A stretch of 64,000 nt of DNA from Pseudomonas sp. MIACH. GTDB lineage: Bacteria > Pseudomonadota > Gammaproteobacteria > Pseudomonadales > Pseudomonadaceae. The stretch spans positions 21,710 to 85,709 of the forward strand of contig NZ_LHVO01000037.1 of NCBI RefSeq assembly GCF_001269925.1. Direction: 5' to 3'. Below the pieces are notes generated by a model. That model saw nothing but the letters and a program-made list of their open reading frames with translations, ran no database searches and was not told the DNA's origin. The position numbers were made by a program, and so were the translations under genes. Below, in pieces: positions 1-8,235 of the stretch (position 1 is its first letter; each line of letters opens with the position of its first letter).

Positions 1-867
1 CAGGATCGACAGGTTCTGCTGTTTAGCTTCAGCCAACTGCGCCGGCGACAGGGTCAGCACGCAACTGAACACGAAGAACAGCACCATCACCACCATCAAC
101 AGGTGCGCGCGGGACAGGATCTGCGAACTGCGCTCATCGGCGTGCTCGCCGTACTGGCGCTTCTGGTCGACCGCAAACGCCGAGATGATCGGCGAGTGGT
201 TGAACGAGAACACCATCACCGGAATCGCCAGCCATAGGGTATTGAGCAGGGCCGAAGGCGCCGGGACCACACTCGCAGTGCTGAGGATGCCACCGTTCCA
301 ATGCGGGATCAGGTACACCGCGAGGAACAGCAAGGCGACGATAAACGGGTACACCATCAGGCTCATGGCCTTGACGATCACCTGCTCACCGCAACGCACC
401 ACCGCCAGCAGGCCGAGGATCAGCACAAATGCCAACAGCGCGCGCGGTGGCGGCATGATGTGCAGTTGGTGCTCCATGAAACTGCTGACCGTGTTGGTCA
501 GGGCCACGCTGTAGATCAGCAGGATCGGGAAGATCGCGAAGAAGTACAGCAGCGTAATCAACGCACCGGCCTTGACGCCGAAATGTTCTTCGACCACGTC
601 GGTGATGTCGGAACCCGCACGACCAGAGAGTACGAAACGGGTCAGGCCTCGGTGGGCAAAGAACGTCATCGGGAACGCCAGCACCGCCAGGATCACCAAG
701 GGCCAGAAGCCGCCCAGGCCGGCGTTGATCGGCAGGAACAAGGTACCGGCGCCAATGGCGGTGCCGAACAGGCCAAGCATCCAGGTGGTGTCCTGGCGGC
801 TCCAGCTTGTGAGGGTTGCAGGTGTCGTTGCATAGCGTTCGTCGACGCTATTGGCCTGATCATTCAT
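1..867 (-). CDS. sdaC: Serine/threonine permease, HAAAP family (SdaC-like), 3' part outside window
   Basis: Inner-membrane serine importer of the hydroxy/aromatic amino acid permease family, probably proton-coupled. The 289 codons visible run off the left edge; the family is about 430 aa, so roughly the first two thirds are here. The start ATG at 867 has GGAG eight bases upstream. The N-terminal stretch (TWMLGLFGTAIGAGTLFLPI, about residues 28-47), the FFAHRGLTRFVLSG loop, the FNHSPIISAF segment and the FFVFSCVLTLSPA helix all match my memory of E. coli SdaC closely. Several hydrophobic helices are evident. In Pseudomonas this gene usually sits beside an L-serine dehydratase, which would lie beyond the edge. 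The family call is secure; the exact substrate (serine rather than threonine) is by homology only. Confidence 0.9.
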   Translation of the reverse strand, partial: MNDQANSVDERYATTPATLTSWSRQDTTWMLGLFGTAIGAGTLFLPINAGLGGFWPLVILAVLAFPMTFFAHRGLTRFVLSGRAGSDITDVVEEHFGVKAGALITLLYFFAIFPILLIYSVALTNTVSSFMEHQLHIMPPPRALLAFVLILGLLAVVRCGEQVIVKAMSLMVYPFIVALLFLAVYLIPHWNGGILSTASVVPAPSALLNTLWLAIPVMVFSFNHSPIISAFAVDQKRQYGEHADERSSQILSRAHLLMVVMVLFFVFSCVLTLSPAQLAEAKQQNLSIL

Positions 868-1309
868 CCGGTCGGATCTCCGCATTTACACGGCCGGGAC
901 GAGTCAGAAAAACCTGACAGGCAGCGCCCCGACCATAGAAGGGGCCGGATTGTCCGGGATTCTCTTGAATAAGCAAAGACTTAGCTGAAGAACGGTTATG
1001 CGGTGCAGTCGCTCAAGCGCGGCCCTGGGCGGTGGTTTCGGGGAGCTGCGGCTGGTTTTTCGAGTGGCTGCCGAGCTGCGTTGACGAGCGCGCGCTGGGA
1101 CTCTAATCAATACACTTCCCATACTTTTAGAGAAGTCGCCTACAGAAAAACCAGAGACTTCCTGTATCTAATTAAAAGTTTAATCACAACGCCCTTGCAA
1201 TTGTTACACAACCCTACACAGCCATTGAGCAAGCGCCAAAAACCAAACTAACATCGCCCCGCTCCAATCGAAGAACAACATGCTTATTTAAAATAACAAG
1301 GATTCCAAT
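868..1309. other. 442-bp spacer between divergent genes, no gene seen
   Basis: Separates sdaC (leftward) from the small secreted protein gene (rightward), so both promoters should lie here. The half nearest sdaC is GC-rich; positions about 1100-1300 are clearly AT-rich, as expected of promoter DNA. A weak inverted pair GAAGTC/GACTTC (1132-1162) is visible. The short open frames crossing it have no ribosome-binding site and atypical composition. I cannot assign a specific -35/-10 box. Confidence 0.5.
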
Positions 1310-1810
1310 ATGCGAAGACTCACTGTTGTTTTTGCTGGATTGTTAATCACGGGCCTACTCTGCTCGTCCGAAAGTTACGCCAATCAAGCGGTGCCTGAAC
1401 CTGACGTTCACGCACTGGCCTCCTCGCCTCAATGGCTGACCACCAAGGTTTATATCGAAGGCGAGCCGGACACCGACGTCAAGGCCAGCTACCCCGGCGT
1501 GGTAGGCATCTCGATGTGGGACCCGCAGCGCAATCGCTATGAGTTCTTCTACACCGATACCGGTCGCTCGAAGCACGCCGATGGCGGCGGCGGTTACTTC
1601 CTGGTCACCGGCGATAAGAAGACCCATATCCTGGTTCCTGACGTTGGCCCGACCAAAACCATTGTCAGACGGCTCGAAAAACTCGACAGCAGCGAATTCA
1701 CCTATTCCCGCGAAGTGCCGCGCGACATGGTCAGCACTAACCCGCCCGTTCGAATTTATGTGGTACACGCCCCCTACACCGGCCCCATAAAGACAGTCAT
1801 GTCGAACTAA
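1310..1810 (+). CDS. Secreted DUF4822-like protein, function unknown
   Basis: A 166-aa exported protein. Residues 1-24 form a signal peptide (MRRLTVVFAGLLITGLLCSS, predicted cut after SYA). The mature part carries LASSPQWLTTKVYIEGE, a D-P-x-x-NRYEFFYTDTGRS segment, GGYFLVTGDKKTHILVPD and LEKLDSSEFTYSREV. That pattern resembles DUF4822 proteins as I remember them; the function of that family is not established. AAGGA at 1298-1302 is seven bases before the ATG. The next gene starts 52 bp downstream, encodes another small exported protein and is followed by a terminator, so the two are probably co-transcribed. No catalytic motif is recognisable. Confidence 0.75.
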   Translation: MRRLTVVFAGLLITGLLCSSESYANQAVPEPDVHALASSPQWLTTKVYIEGEPDTDVKASYPGVVGISMWDPQRNRYEFFYTDTGRSKHADGGGGYFLVTGDKKTHILVPDVGPTKTIVRRLEKLDSSEFTYSREVPRDMVSTNPPVRIYVVHAPYTGPIKTVMSN

Positions 1811-1862
1811 TTAAACATCAATGTTTAGCAACAAGACCGAATAACAAGCGAGGTACCTGACA

Positions 1863-2285
1863 ATGAATATGCGCAAGCTATTACTACCTGCACTGCTGGC
1901 CGCGACCCTGTTACCCGGCGTGGTAATTGCACAAACCACAACAGCCACTGCCGCACAAAGTACTGCAGCCACGCCGGACAATTCCGTCATGTTGACTGTA
2001 TTTCTTAAACACGATCAATCACGCCCGCTGGGCGAGTTGAAAGAACAACTGGCCAAGCAGGAGTTTCACAAAGTATTCCCGCCTGCCGGAGTGGAAGTGG
2101 TCAGTTGGAACATCACCATGGGCATCGGCCAAGTCATTGTGCTGCGCCTGCCTGCGTCGCGGCTGGCAGAAGTCAACCTGGCGATTGAAAACACCGCATG
2201 GGGGGTCTACACCACGGAATTCTTTCCAACCTACAATTTCATGCCCATCGCCCAAGCAGAGCAGGAAAAAGCTAGAAAGCAGTGA
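1863..2285 (+). CDS. Small secreted protein of unknown function
   Basis: A 140-aa protein with a signal peptide (about residues 1-23, cleavage near VIA-Q), then a low-complexity Thr/Ala linker (TTTATAAQSTAATP) and a compact domain from about residue 40. The domain has the alternating pattern VMLTVFLKHD, RPLGELKEQLAKQEFHKVFPP, VEVVSWNITMGIGQVIVLRLP, LAEVNLAIENTAWGVYTTEFFPTYNF. This strand-helix-strand order suggests a ferredoxin-like (alpha/beta barrel) fold, but I do not recognise the family. GAGG at 1850-1853 supports the ATG at 1863; an in-frame ATG two codons on is a minor alternative. It follows the DUF4822-like gene and precedes a terminator, so it probably forms the second gene of a two-gene unit. 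Confidence 0.7.
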   Translation: MNMRKLLLPALLAATLLPGVVIAQTTTATAAQSTAATPDNSVMLTVFLKHDQSRPLGELKEQLAKQEFHKVFPPAGVEVVSWNITMGIGQVIVLRLPASRLAEVNLAIENTAWGVYTTEFFPTYNFMPIAQAEQEKARKQ

Positions 2286-2353
2286 TTGCCTGATGGCGGC
2301 AACGCCCCTGTTCCGGCAGCTCGTGAGGTAAAGAGCTATCGGGCAAGCTCCTT

Positions 2354-2384
2354 AAGGCCCCGCCAGCAATGGACGGGGCTTTTT
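2354..2384 (+). terminator. Rho-independent terminator after the small secreted pair
   Basis: GCCCCG at 2357-2362 pairs with CGGGGC at 2374-2379 around an 11-nt loop. Outer A-T and G-T pairs extend the stem and a TTTTT run follows at 2380-2384. It lies about 70 bp past the stop at 2285, pointing rightward. Confidence 0.85.
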
Positions 2385-2518
2385 GTTACTCCGCCTACTG
2401 GCACACACCGACTGACGTCAGGTACCGACAGGAGTAAGTTTTTTCTATCCCAGCAAAACGCTCTGTCCTACAAATCCCGCATACTCAACCTCTCAAACCC
2501 TTCAGGAAGAGCCTTCCG

Positions 2519-3472
2519 ATGACCACCACTGTTCTGGTTCTGGTTGAAACCATCAATGAATACCTGCAAATCATCGAGAGCAACGACTTTCATGTGATTC
2601 TGGCGCCAACACCCGCCGAGCGTGCCCAGGCTATCAAGACCCATGGCGGGCAGATCAAGGCCGTACTGACCCGTGGCCCGTTGGGCTTGTATGCCGAAGA
2701 AATCGCCGCCCTGCCACTGCTGGAGATCATCTGCGTGATCGGCGCCGGCTATGAGCACGTGGACCTGCAGGCGGCGAGCAATCGCGGGATCGTGGTGACC
2801 AATGGCGCCGGGGTCAATGCACCGTCAGTGGCCGACCACGCCATGGCGCTGCTGCTGTCACTGGTGCGCGGCATTCCCCAGACGGACGCCGCGGTACGCC
2901 GTAGCGAATGGCCCAAGGTCATGCGCCCTTCCCTGGCTGGCAAGCAACTGGGCATTCTCGGACTCGGCGCCGTCGGCCTGGAGATCGCCAAGCGCGCAGC
3001 CCTCGGCTTTGGCATGGAAGTGAGCTATCACAACCGTCAGCCGCGCGATGATGTGGACTACACCTACTGCGCCACTGCCGTGGAACTGGCGCGCGCCTCG
3101 GACTTCCTGATCCTGGCCACGCCCGGTGGTGCCAGCACCCGTCACCTGATCGACCGTCACGCCCTGGACGCTCTCGGCCCGAACGGCTATCTGGTGAATA
3201 TCGGCCGTGGCAGCGTGGTGGTCACCGACGACCTGGTTGCCGCCCTTGAGCAACGCCGTATCGGTGGCGCCGCACTGGACGTGTTCGACGATGAACCCAA
3301 GGTACCGGATGCCCTCAAACGCTTGAGCAATACCGTGCTGACGTCCCATGTGGCCGGCCTCTCGCCGGAAGCGGCCCACGATACCGTGCAACGGGTGGCC
3401 GACAACCTGGTGGAGTACTTCGCCGGCCGACCGGTACTCACCCCGATCGCCTTGCCCGCGCCCGTAAAGTGA
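2519..3472 (+). CDS. D-2-hydroxyacid dehydrogenase, NAD(P)-dependent
   Basis: Cytosolic oxidoreductase that interconverts 2-keto and D-2-hydroxy acids; 317 aa, normal for the family. The Rossmann motif GILGLGAVGLEIAKRA lies near residues 143-158. The catalytic set is visible: R230 in VNIGRGSVV, E259 in DVFDDEP and H277 in TSHVAGLSPEA. The substrate-binding N-terminal half includes VIGAGYEHVDLQAASNRGI and NAPSVADHAMALLLSL. The family covers glyoxylate/hydroxypyruvate reductases, and the length and motif spacing fit that subgroup, but the substrate cannot be read from sequence. AGGAAG about eight bases upstream supports the ATG. It appears to be transcribed alone, with a terminator before it and a 129-bp gap after it. 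Confidence 0.9.
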   Translation: MTTTVLVLVETINEYLQIIESNDFHVILAPTPAERAQAIKTHGGQIKAVLTRGPLGLYAEEIAALPLLEIICVIGAGYEHVDLQAASNRGIVVTNGAGVNAPSVADHAMALLLSLVRGIPQTDAAVRRSEWPKVMRPSLAGKQLGILGLGAVGLEIAKRAALGFGMEVSYHNRQPRDDVDYTYCATAVELARASDFLILATPGGASTRHLIDRHALDALGPNGYLVNIGRGSVVVTDDLVAALEQRRIGGAALDVFDDEPKVPDALKRLSNTVLTSHVAGLSPEAAHDTVQRVADNLVEYFAGRPVLTPIALPAPVK

Positions 3473-3601
3473 CCGATCAGGCACGCTGATCATCGTCCAA
3501 CACGCTAACCTATTAAGCCGCCCCGACCTTGTCGCTGGGCGGTGGTGCGCATTAGATTAGGAAATAGTCCGACGCCTTTAGAATAAGCAGAAGGGATAAG
3601 C

Positions 3602-4669
3602 ATGGCGCTTAACGACCAATCAACCCAGATTCGCCCAGGCGAAGAACTTGATGCCAATCTGATCGATCCCTACCTCAAGGCCCATATCCCGGGCCTGAGC
3701 GGCACGCCCACGATCAGCCAGTTCCCCGGTGGTGCGTCCAACCTCACCTACCTGCTGGAATACCCCGGCCAGGAATTCGTGCTGCGCCGACCGCCCTTTG
3801 GCCACAAGGCCAAGTCCGCCCACGACATGGGCCGCGAATACCGCATTCTCAACCAGCTCAAGGATGGCTTCCCGTATTGCCCCAAGGCCTATGTGCACTG
3901 CACCGATGAGTCGGTGATTGGCGCCGAGTTCTATGTCATGGAACGCGTCAAAGGCATCATCCTGCGCTCAGATCTGCCTACCGAGTTGGGCCTCGACGCC
4001 ACCAGGACCGAGGCGCTATGCAAAAGCTTTATCGACAAGTTCGTCGAACTGCACCAGGTCGACTACAGCGCCTGTGGCCTGGCCGACCTGGGCAAGCCTG
4101 AAGGTTATGTGGCACGCCAGATTGGTGGCTGGAGCGATCGCTACGAGAAAGCCCTGACCCCCGACGCGCCCAAATGGGAGGCCGTCCGCGCCTGGCTCAA
4201 CGATAAAATGCCCGCCGACCACCCCACGTCGAGCATCGTGCACAACGACTACCGCTTCGATAACGTGATCCTCGACCCGCACAACCCGATGCAGATCATC
4301 GGCGTGCTGGATTGGGAGCTGACCACCCTCGGCGACCCGCTGATGGACCTGGGCAACACCCTCGCCTACTGGATCGAAGCCGGCGACCCGGCACCGGTAC
4401 AACTGATGCGCCGCCAGCCGAGCAATGCCCCTGGGATGCTCACCCGCCGCCAGTTCGTGGATTACTACGCCGAGCGCTCGGGCATCCAGATCGACAATTT
4501 CGACTTCTACTACACCTACGGCCTGTTCCGCCTCGCCGGCATCGTGCAGCAGATCTACTACCGCTTCTTCCACGGCCAGACCCAGGACAAACGCTTTGCG
4601 CAGTTCATCCAGATGAACAAGCTGCTGGAGCAGATGAGCCTGAATGTCATCGGTAAATCAGCCCTCTAA
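3602..4669 (+). CDS. Phosphotransferase-fold protein, ACAD10/11 N-terminal type
   Basis: A 355-aa aminoglycoside-phosphotransferase-fold (APH) protein. The nucleotide-binding N lobe has FPGGASNLTYLLEY and FVLRRPP (lysine position occupied by Arg). The catalytic loop is IVHNDYRFDNVI (around residues 217-228), with Asp and Asn in the expected places, and the metal-binding segment is GVLDWELTTLGDPLMDLG. This subfamily resembles the N-terminal kinase-like domain of mammalian ACAD10/ACAD11, which phosphorylates 4-hydroxyacyl-CoAs in 4-hydroxy acid breakdown. In bacteria it is commonly paired with a short-chain dehydrogenase or acyl-CoA dehydrogenase, and here a dehydrogenase gene starts 11 bp downstream. 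I infer a role in hydroxy-fatty-acid or related acyl-CoA metabolism. AAGGGATA precedes the ATG. Confidence 0.85.
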   Translation: MALNDQSTQIRPGEELDANLIDPYLKAHIPGLSGTPTISQFPGGASNLTYLLEYPGQEFVLRRPPFGHKAKSAHDMGREYRILNQLKDGFPYCPKAYVHCTDESVIGAEFYVMERVKGIILRSDLPTELGLDATRTEALCKSFIDKFVELHQVDYSACGLADLGKPEGYVARQIGGWSDRYEKALTPDAPKWEAVRAWLNDKMPADHPTSSIVHNDYRFDNVILDPHNPMQIIGVLDWELTTLGDPLMDLGNTLAYWIEAGDPAPVQLMRRQPSNAPGMLTRRQFVDYYAERSGIQIDNFDFYYTYGLFRLAGIVQQIYYRFFHGQTQDKRFAQFIQMNKLLEQMSLNVIGKSAL

Positions 4670-4679
4670 GGAATCGCTA

Positions 4680-5447
4680 ATGTCCAAGACCAACCTGTTC
4701 GACCTCGACGGCAAGATTGCTTTTGTGTCCGGCGCCAGCCGTGGCATCGGCGAAGCCATCGCCAAGTTGCTGGCCCAGCAAGGCGCCCATGTGATCGTCT
4801 CCAGCCGCAAGCTCGAAGGCTGCCAGCACGTGGCGGATGCCATCATCGCCGACGGCGGCAAGGCCACGGCGATTGCCTGTCATATCGGCGAGATGGAGCA
4901 GATCACCCAGGTATTCGCCGGGATTCGCGAGCAGTTCGGCCGCCTGGACATCCTGGTCAACAATGCCGCGACCAACCCGCAGTTCTGCAACGTGCTGGAC
5001 ACCGACCTCGGCGCCTTCCAGAAGACCGTTGACGTGAACATTCGCGGCTACTTCTTCATGTCAGTGGAAGCCGGCAAGCTGATGCGCGAGAACGGCGGCG
5101 GCAGCATCATCAACGTGGCGTCGATCAACGGCATTTCGCCGGGGGTGTTCCAGGGCATCTACTCGGTGACCAAGGCCGCCGTGATCAACATGACCAAGGT
5201 GTTTGCCAAGGAATGCGCGGCGTTCGGCATCCGTTGCAACGCGCTGCTGCCGGGTCTGACCGACACCAAGTTCGCCTCGGCGCTGGTGAAGAACGACGCG
5301 ATCCTGAAAATGGCCCTGGCGCAGATTCCACTCAAGCGCGTAGCCGATCCGAGCGAGATGGCCGGTGCGGTGCTGTACCTGGCCAGCGATGCGTCGAGCT
5401 ACACCACCGGTGTGTCGCTGAATGTGGATGGCGGCTTCCTGTCCTGA
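4680..5447 (+). CDS. Short-chain dehydrogenase/reductase
   Basis: A 255-aa classical SDR. The cofactor motif is VSGASRGIGEAIAKLL near the N-terminus, followed by the structural LVNNAATNP; the catalytic residues are S148 in NVASINGIS and Y161/K165 in IYSVTKAA. The C-terminus DASSYTTGVSLNVDGGFLS is typical. I start it at ATG 4680 because AAGGAA lies just upstream (4668-4673); an upstream in-frame start at 4644 would overlap the previous gene by 26 bp without a better ribosome site. The gap to the kinase-like gene is only 11 bp, so the two form an operon. A likely reaction is oxidation or reduction of a hydroxy- or keto-acyl intermediate; the substrate is unknown. Confidence 0.88.
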   Translation: MSKTNLFDLDGKIAFVSGASRGIGEAIAKLLAQQGAHVIVSSRKLEGCQHVADAIIADGGKATAIACHIGEMEQITQVFAGIREQFGRLDILVNNAATNPQFCNVLDTDLGAFQKTVDVNIRGYFFMSVEAGKLMRENGGGSIINVASINGISPGVFQGIYSVTKAAVINMTKVFAKECAAFGIRCNALLPGLTDTKFASALVKNDAILKMALAQIPLKRVADPSEMAGAVLYLASDASSYTTGVSLNVDGGFLS

Positions 5448-5466
5448 GTGCACCTGGGTTTCTACG

Positions 5467-5501
5467 GATCGATTTACGCGTAACCTTGGCGTAGATCGAT
5501 C
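5467..5501. promoter_or_regulatory. 13-bp inverted repeat directly upstream of the MocR gene
   Basis: GATCGATTTACGC (5467-5479) faces GCGTAGATCGATC (5489-5501) across nine bases, with 12 of 13 positions complementary. It ends 16 bp before the MocR-type ATG at 5518 and starts 19 bp after the dehydrogenase stop. No U-run follows on the plus strand, so an operator, probably autoregulatory, is more plausible than a terminator. Confidence 0.55.
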
Positions 5502-5517
5502 TGTCTCAGGATGAAAC

Positions 5518-6951
5518 ATGGAACTGCACATCGTCATCAACGGCCGCAAGGACTTGGCTGCCCAGCTTTATCAACAGTTGCGCGAAGCCATCGCCGCCGG
5601 GCGTCTCGCGGCGGGCGCGCAACTGCCGCCCAGCCGCCTGCTGGCCGCGCAACTGGGCGTATCGCGCAAGACCGTGTCCGATACCTACGCCACCTTGACC
5701 TACGAAGGTCTGCTGGTGGGCAAGATTGGCCGAGGCACCTTCGTCAACGCATGGGCGCCACAGCCCAATCGCGTGCAGACCGCCACCGACCTGGCCTGCG
5801 CCGCCAACCTGGCGAAGTGGCAGTCGCTGCCCTCGCCCATGCACCACCCCACACGCGACAGCACGTTGCGCTACGAATTTATCGGCGGCGCCACCAGCCG
5901 CAACCAGTTCCCCCAGGATGAATGGCGGCGCTGCACCCAGGATGCGCTGCGGCGCATCGCCCAGAACAGTGGGTTCTACAGCCAGCCCGAAGGGTTGCCG
6001 GCACTGCGCAGTGCCATCGCCGGGCATATCGCGTTTTCCCGTGGGGTCAAATGCCGCGACAGCGACATCGTGGTCACCAACGGCGCGCAACAGGCGTTGG
6101 ACCTGATCGCCCGCGTAGTACTGGAGCCGGGCAGCATCGTCGCCATGGAAGATCCCGGCTACAGTCCCGCGCGCCAGTTGTTCATGGCGATGGGGGCCTT
6201 GGTCATCGGTGTTCCCGTCGATGAGCAAGGCATCCAGGTCGACCAGATTCCCGATGGCGCACGGCTGATCTACGTCACGCCCTCCCACCAGTTCCCCCTC
6301 GGCATGCCCATGAGCCTGCCGCGTCGAGAGGCGCTGTTGGCACGCGCCTTCGAGCTGGGTGCGATCATCATCGAGGACGACTACGACAGCGAATTCCGCT
6401 ACGAAGGCCGACCCACCGACTCCCTGCAAAGCATGGACAGCCGTGGCGTAGTCACCTACGTCGGGACCTTCTCCAAAACCCTGCTGCCCGAGCTGCGCCT
6501 GGGTTATGCGGTGGTGCCACCGGCGATTTACGGTGCGGTGCTCAAGGCCAAACAATTGACCGACCAGCACAGCTCCACATTGCCGCAATGGGCGCTGGCC
6601 AAGTTCATCAGCGAAGGCTATTTGCTCAAGCATATTCGCCGCTGCCACACCGTGTACGCCGGGCGCCGCGAGCGCATTCTGCAGCGCCTGGCGGCAGACC
6701 TGTCGCCGTGGTTCGAAGCCGTGCCTACCGTGGCCGGGTTCCATATGGCGGCGCTGTGCAAAGTACCGGTGAATATCCCGTTGCTGATGGAATTGGCGCG
6801 CCAGGTGGAAGTCGGCCTGTACCCGTTGGACGTGTTCTTCCACGACACGCCGGTGCGCCAGGGCCTGATCATCGGGTTTGGGGCCATCGAGACCCTCGAC
6901 ATCGACCCGGCGTTGGACAAGGTGCGCGATATTCTCCAGCAGATTGGCTAG
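5518..6951 (+). CDS. MocR/PdxR-type regulator (GntR HTH fused to aminotransferase fold)
   Basis: A 477-aa transcription factor. Residues about 10-75 are a GntR winged helix (LAAQLYQQLREAIAAGRL, LPPSRLLAAQLGVSRKTVSD, GLLVGKIGRGTFV). The rest is a fold-type-I aminotransferase domain: VTNGAQQALDLIARV, MEDPGYSPARQLF, VTPSHQFPLGMPMSL, IIEDDYDSEFRYEG, and the PLP-binding K320 in GTFSKTLLPELRLGY. Such proteins sense PLP or amino acid-PLP adducts; PdxR members control pyridoxine synthesis and others control GABA, taurine or ectoine genes. No pdx genes are adjacent, so the target is unknown. The strong inverted repeat just upstream is a good candidate binding site. Confidence 0.9.
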   Translation: MELHIVINGRKDLAAQLYQQLREAIAAGRLAAGAQLPPSRLLAAQLGVSRKTVSDTYATLTYEGLLVGKIGRGTFVNAWAPQPNRVQTATDLACAANLAKWQSLPSPMHHPTRDSTLRYEFIGGATSRNQFPQDEWRRCTQDALRRIAQNSGFYSQPEGLPALRSAIAGHIAFSRGVKCRDSDIVVTNGAQQALDLIARVVLEPGSIVAMEDPGYSPARQLFMAMGALVIGVPVDEQGIQVDQIPDGARLIYVTPSHQFPLGMPMSLPRREALLARAFELGAIIIEDDYDSEFRYEGRPTDSLQSMDSRGVVTYVGTFSKTLLPELRLGYAVVPPAIYGAVLKAKQLTDQHSSTLPQWALAKFISEGYLLKHIRRCHTVYAGRRERILQRLAADLSPWFEAVPTVAGFHMAALCKVPVNIPLLMELARQVEVGLYPLDVFFHDTPVRQGLIIGFGAIETLDIDPALDKVRDILQQIG

Positions 6952-7035
6952 GGGGTTTTCCGGCGCATTGGTCATTGGTCACTCGAACATCCCGGCGTAC
7001 GGTGGGCAGGTCTCGAACTACTCGGAAACGTCGCC

Positions 7036-7437
7036 ATGAAACGCCTGCTCGCCACCACCCTGATGCTCGCCTCCGTCAGCGCCTTTGCCCACGAACCCGT
7101 GTACAACCAGGAATCAATCAAGGTCCTGCAAGAACACGCGCTGACCAATGTGCCCGGCAAGAAAACCCTCATGCTCACCGTGGACTACGCCCCCGGCCAG
7201 GCCACCGTACCCCATAGTCACACGGGCACCGCCGTGGCCTATGTGCTCGAAGGCGCGATCACTTCGAGGGTCAATGATGAGAAGGCCGTGACCTACAAGG
7301 TGGGCGAATCGTTCTACGAACCGGCCGGTTCGCGGCATTTTGAATCCAGCAACGCCAGCCAGAGCCAGCCGGCCAGGTTGCTGGTGGTGATGGTGCTGGA
7401 TGACAAGGCCGAGGTGCTGACCCCCCTTCCAAAATGA
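7036..7437 (+). CDS. Exported cupin-domain protein
   Basis: A 133-aa protein with a short signal peptide (MKRLLATTLMLASVSAFAHE, cut after AFA) and a single cupin barrel. Cupin motif 1 is visible as VPHSHTGTAVAYVLEGAI, giving the HxH metal ligands and the downstream glutamate; motif 2 is GESFYEPAGSRHFESSNAS with a conserved histidine. Together these give a three- or four-residue metal site. A periplasmic location is inferred from the signal. It lies 84 bp after the MocR gene on the same strand, and could be a target of it, but the spacer shows only a short tandem ATTGGTC repeat (about 6968-6981). No enzymatic function can be assigned. Confidence 0.8.
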   Translation: MKRLLATTLMLASVSAFAHEPVYNQESIKVLQEHALTNVPGKKTLMLTVDYAPGQATVPHSHTGTAVAYVLEGAITSRVNDEKAVTYKVGESFYEPAGSRHFESSNASQSQPARLLVVMVLDDKAEVLTPLPK

Positions 7438-7480
7438 TCAACCGCACCACCAGTCAGAGGTGTGGGTGGGGGGGCTAAAG

Positions 7481-7508
7481 GTGGGAGAGGGCTTGCCCCC
7501 GATAGCGG
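7481..7508. repeat. Dispersed intergenic repeat, gtgggag-gggcttgccccc type
   Basis: gtgggagagggcttgccccc followed by gatagcgg lies between the convergent cupin and tag genes. The same core recurs at 11274-11311, 26847-26922, 49224-49247, 49407-49481 and 54817-54876. This is a common fluorescens-group extragenic repeat, with self-complementary ggggc/gcccc halves. Confidence 0.7.
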
Positions 7509-7520
7509 TGAGTCAGCGAC

Positions 7521-8150
7521 TCACGGCCGTTTGAACTGGCGGCGCAACGCTTCAATCTGCGGGCGGCAGGCACACCCTTCAAGGTGATCATTAACCATCC
7601 CCATTGCCTGCATCAGCGCATACATCGTGGTCGGCCCGACGAACGTCCAGCCGCGCTTCTTCAACGCCTTGGACAGCCGCACCGACGCCGGCGCGGTGGG
7701 ATTGCCGGTCCAGTAAGCCAGGTCCACCACTGCCGGGCGTTCTTCAGGGCCGGGTTCGAACGCCCATAACCACTGCGCCAGCGAGCCGGTCTCATCCACC
7801 AACTCACACGCCCGGCGTGCGTTGTTGATCGTGGAAACGATCTTCGCTCGATTACGCACGATGCCCGGGTCCTGCATCAACCGCGCAATATCCGTCTCGC
7901 CGTACTGCGCCACCCGGCGAAAATCAAAACCGTCGAACGCCGCCCTGAATTGCTCGCGCTTGCGCAGGATGGTGATCCAGGCCATGCCGGCCTGGAAGCC
8001 TTCCAGGCAAATCTTCTCGTACAGTTGAACATCATCCGCCACCGGCACGCCCCACTCGTGGTCGTGATAACGCGGGTATTCCGGCGCAGCCGTGCGCCAG
8101 GTGCAGTGGGTCTGCCCTGCTTCGTCGGTGGTCAGCCCTGGTTTATCCAT
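7521..8150 (-). CDS. tag: DNA-3-methyladenine glycosylase I
   Basis: Base-excision repair enzyme that removes 3-methyladenine from DNA; 209 aa, close to the 187 aa of E. coli TagI plus a short N-terminal extension. The zinc site is complete: C16 (QTHCTW), H29 (RYHDHEWG), H189 and C193 (NDHLEGC). The catalytic/base-binding segment YEKICLEGFQAGMAWITIL holds the conserved Glu50. PGIVRNRAKIVSTINNARR and YALMQAMGMVNDH complete the family pattern. Start ATG at 8150 with GAGG six bases upstream. It is divergent from the DctA-like gene and convergent with the cupin, so it is a stand-alone gene. Confidence 0.95.
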   Translation of the reverse strand: MDKPGLTTDEAGQTHCTWRTAAPEYPRYHDHEWGVPVADDVQLYEKICLEGFQAGMAWITILRKREQFRAAFDGFDFRRVAQYGETDIARLMQDPGIVRNRAKIVSTINNARRACELVDETGSLAQWLWAFEPGPEERPAVVDLAYWTGNPTAPASVRLSKALKKRGWTFVGPTTMYALMQAMGMVNDHLEGCACRPQIEALRRQFKRP

Positions 8151-8235
8151 TAATCACCTCATGTGCCAGGCGGCGGATGATAAGCGAAAAAATTTACCCC
8201 CTGCCAACCGCTCAAGCATCCCCCTTCGCGACCAA

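Noticed and set aside
301..972. Plus-strand open frames across the left edge
   Set aside because: They are opposite the sdaC-like gene, whose translation matches SdaC closely.
5506..6975. A 489-codon open frame antisense to the MocR gene (similar cases: 8212-9681, 41920-43362, 30181-31590, 55014-57248)
   Set aside because: Each lies opposite a well-supported gene, has atypical amino acid composition and no ribosome site.
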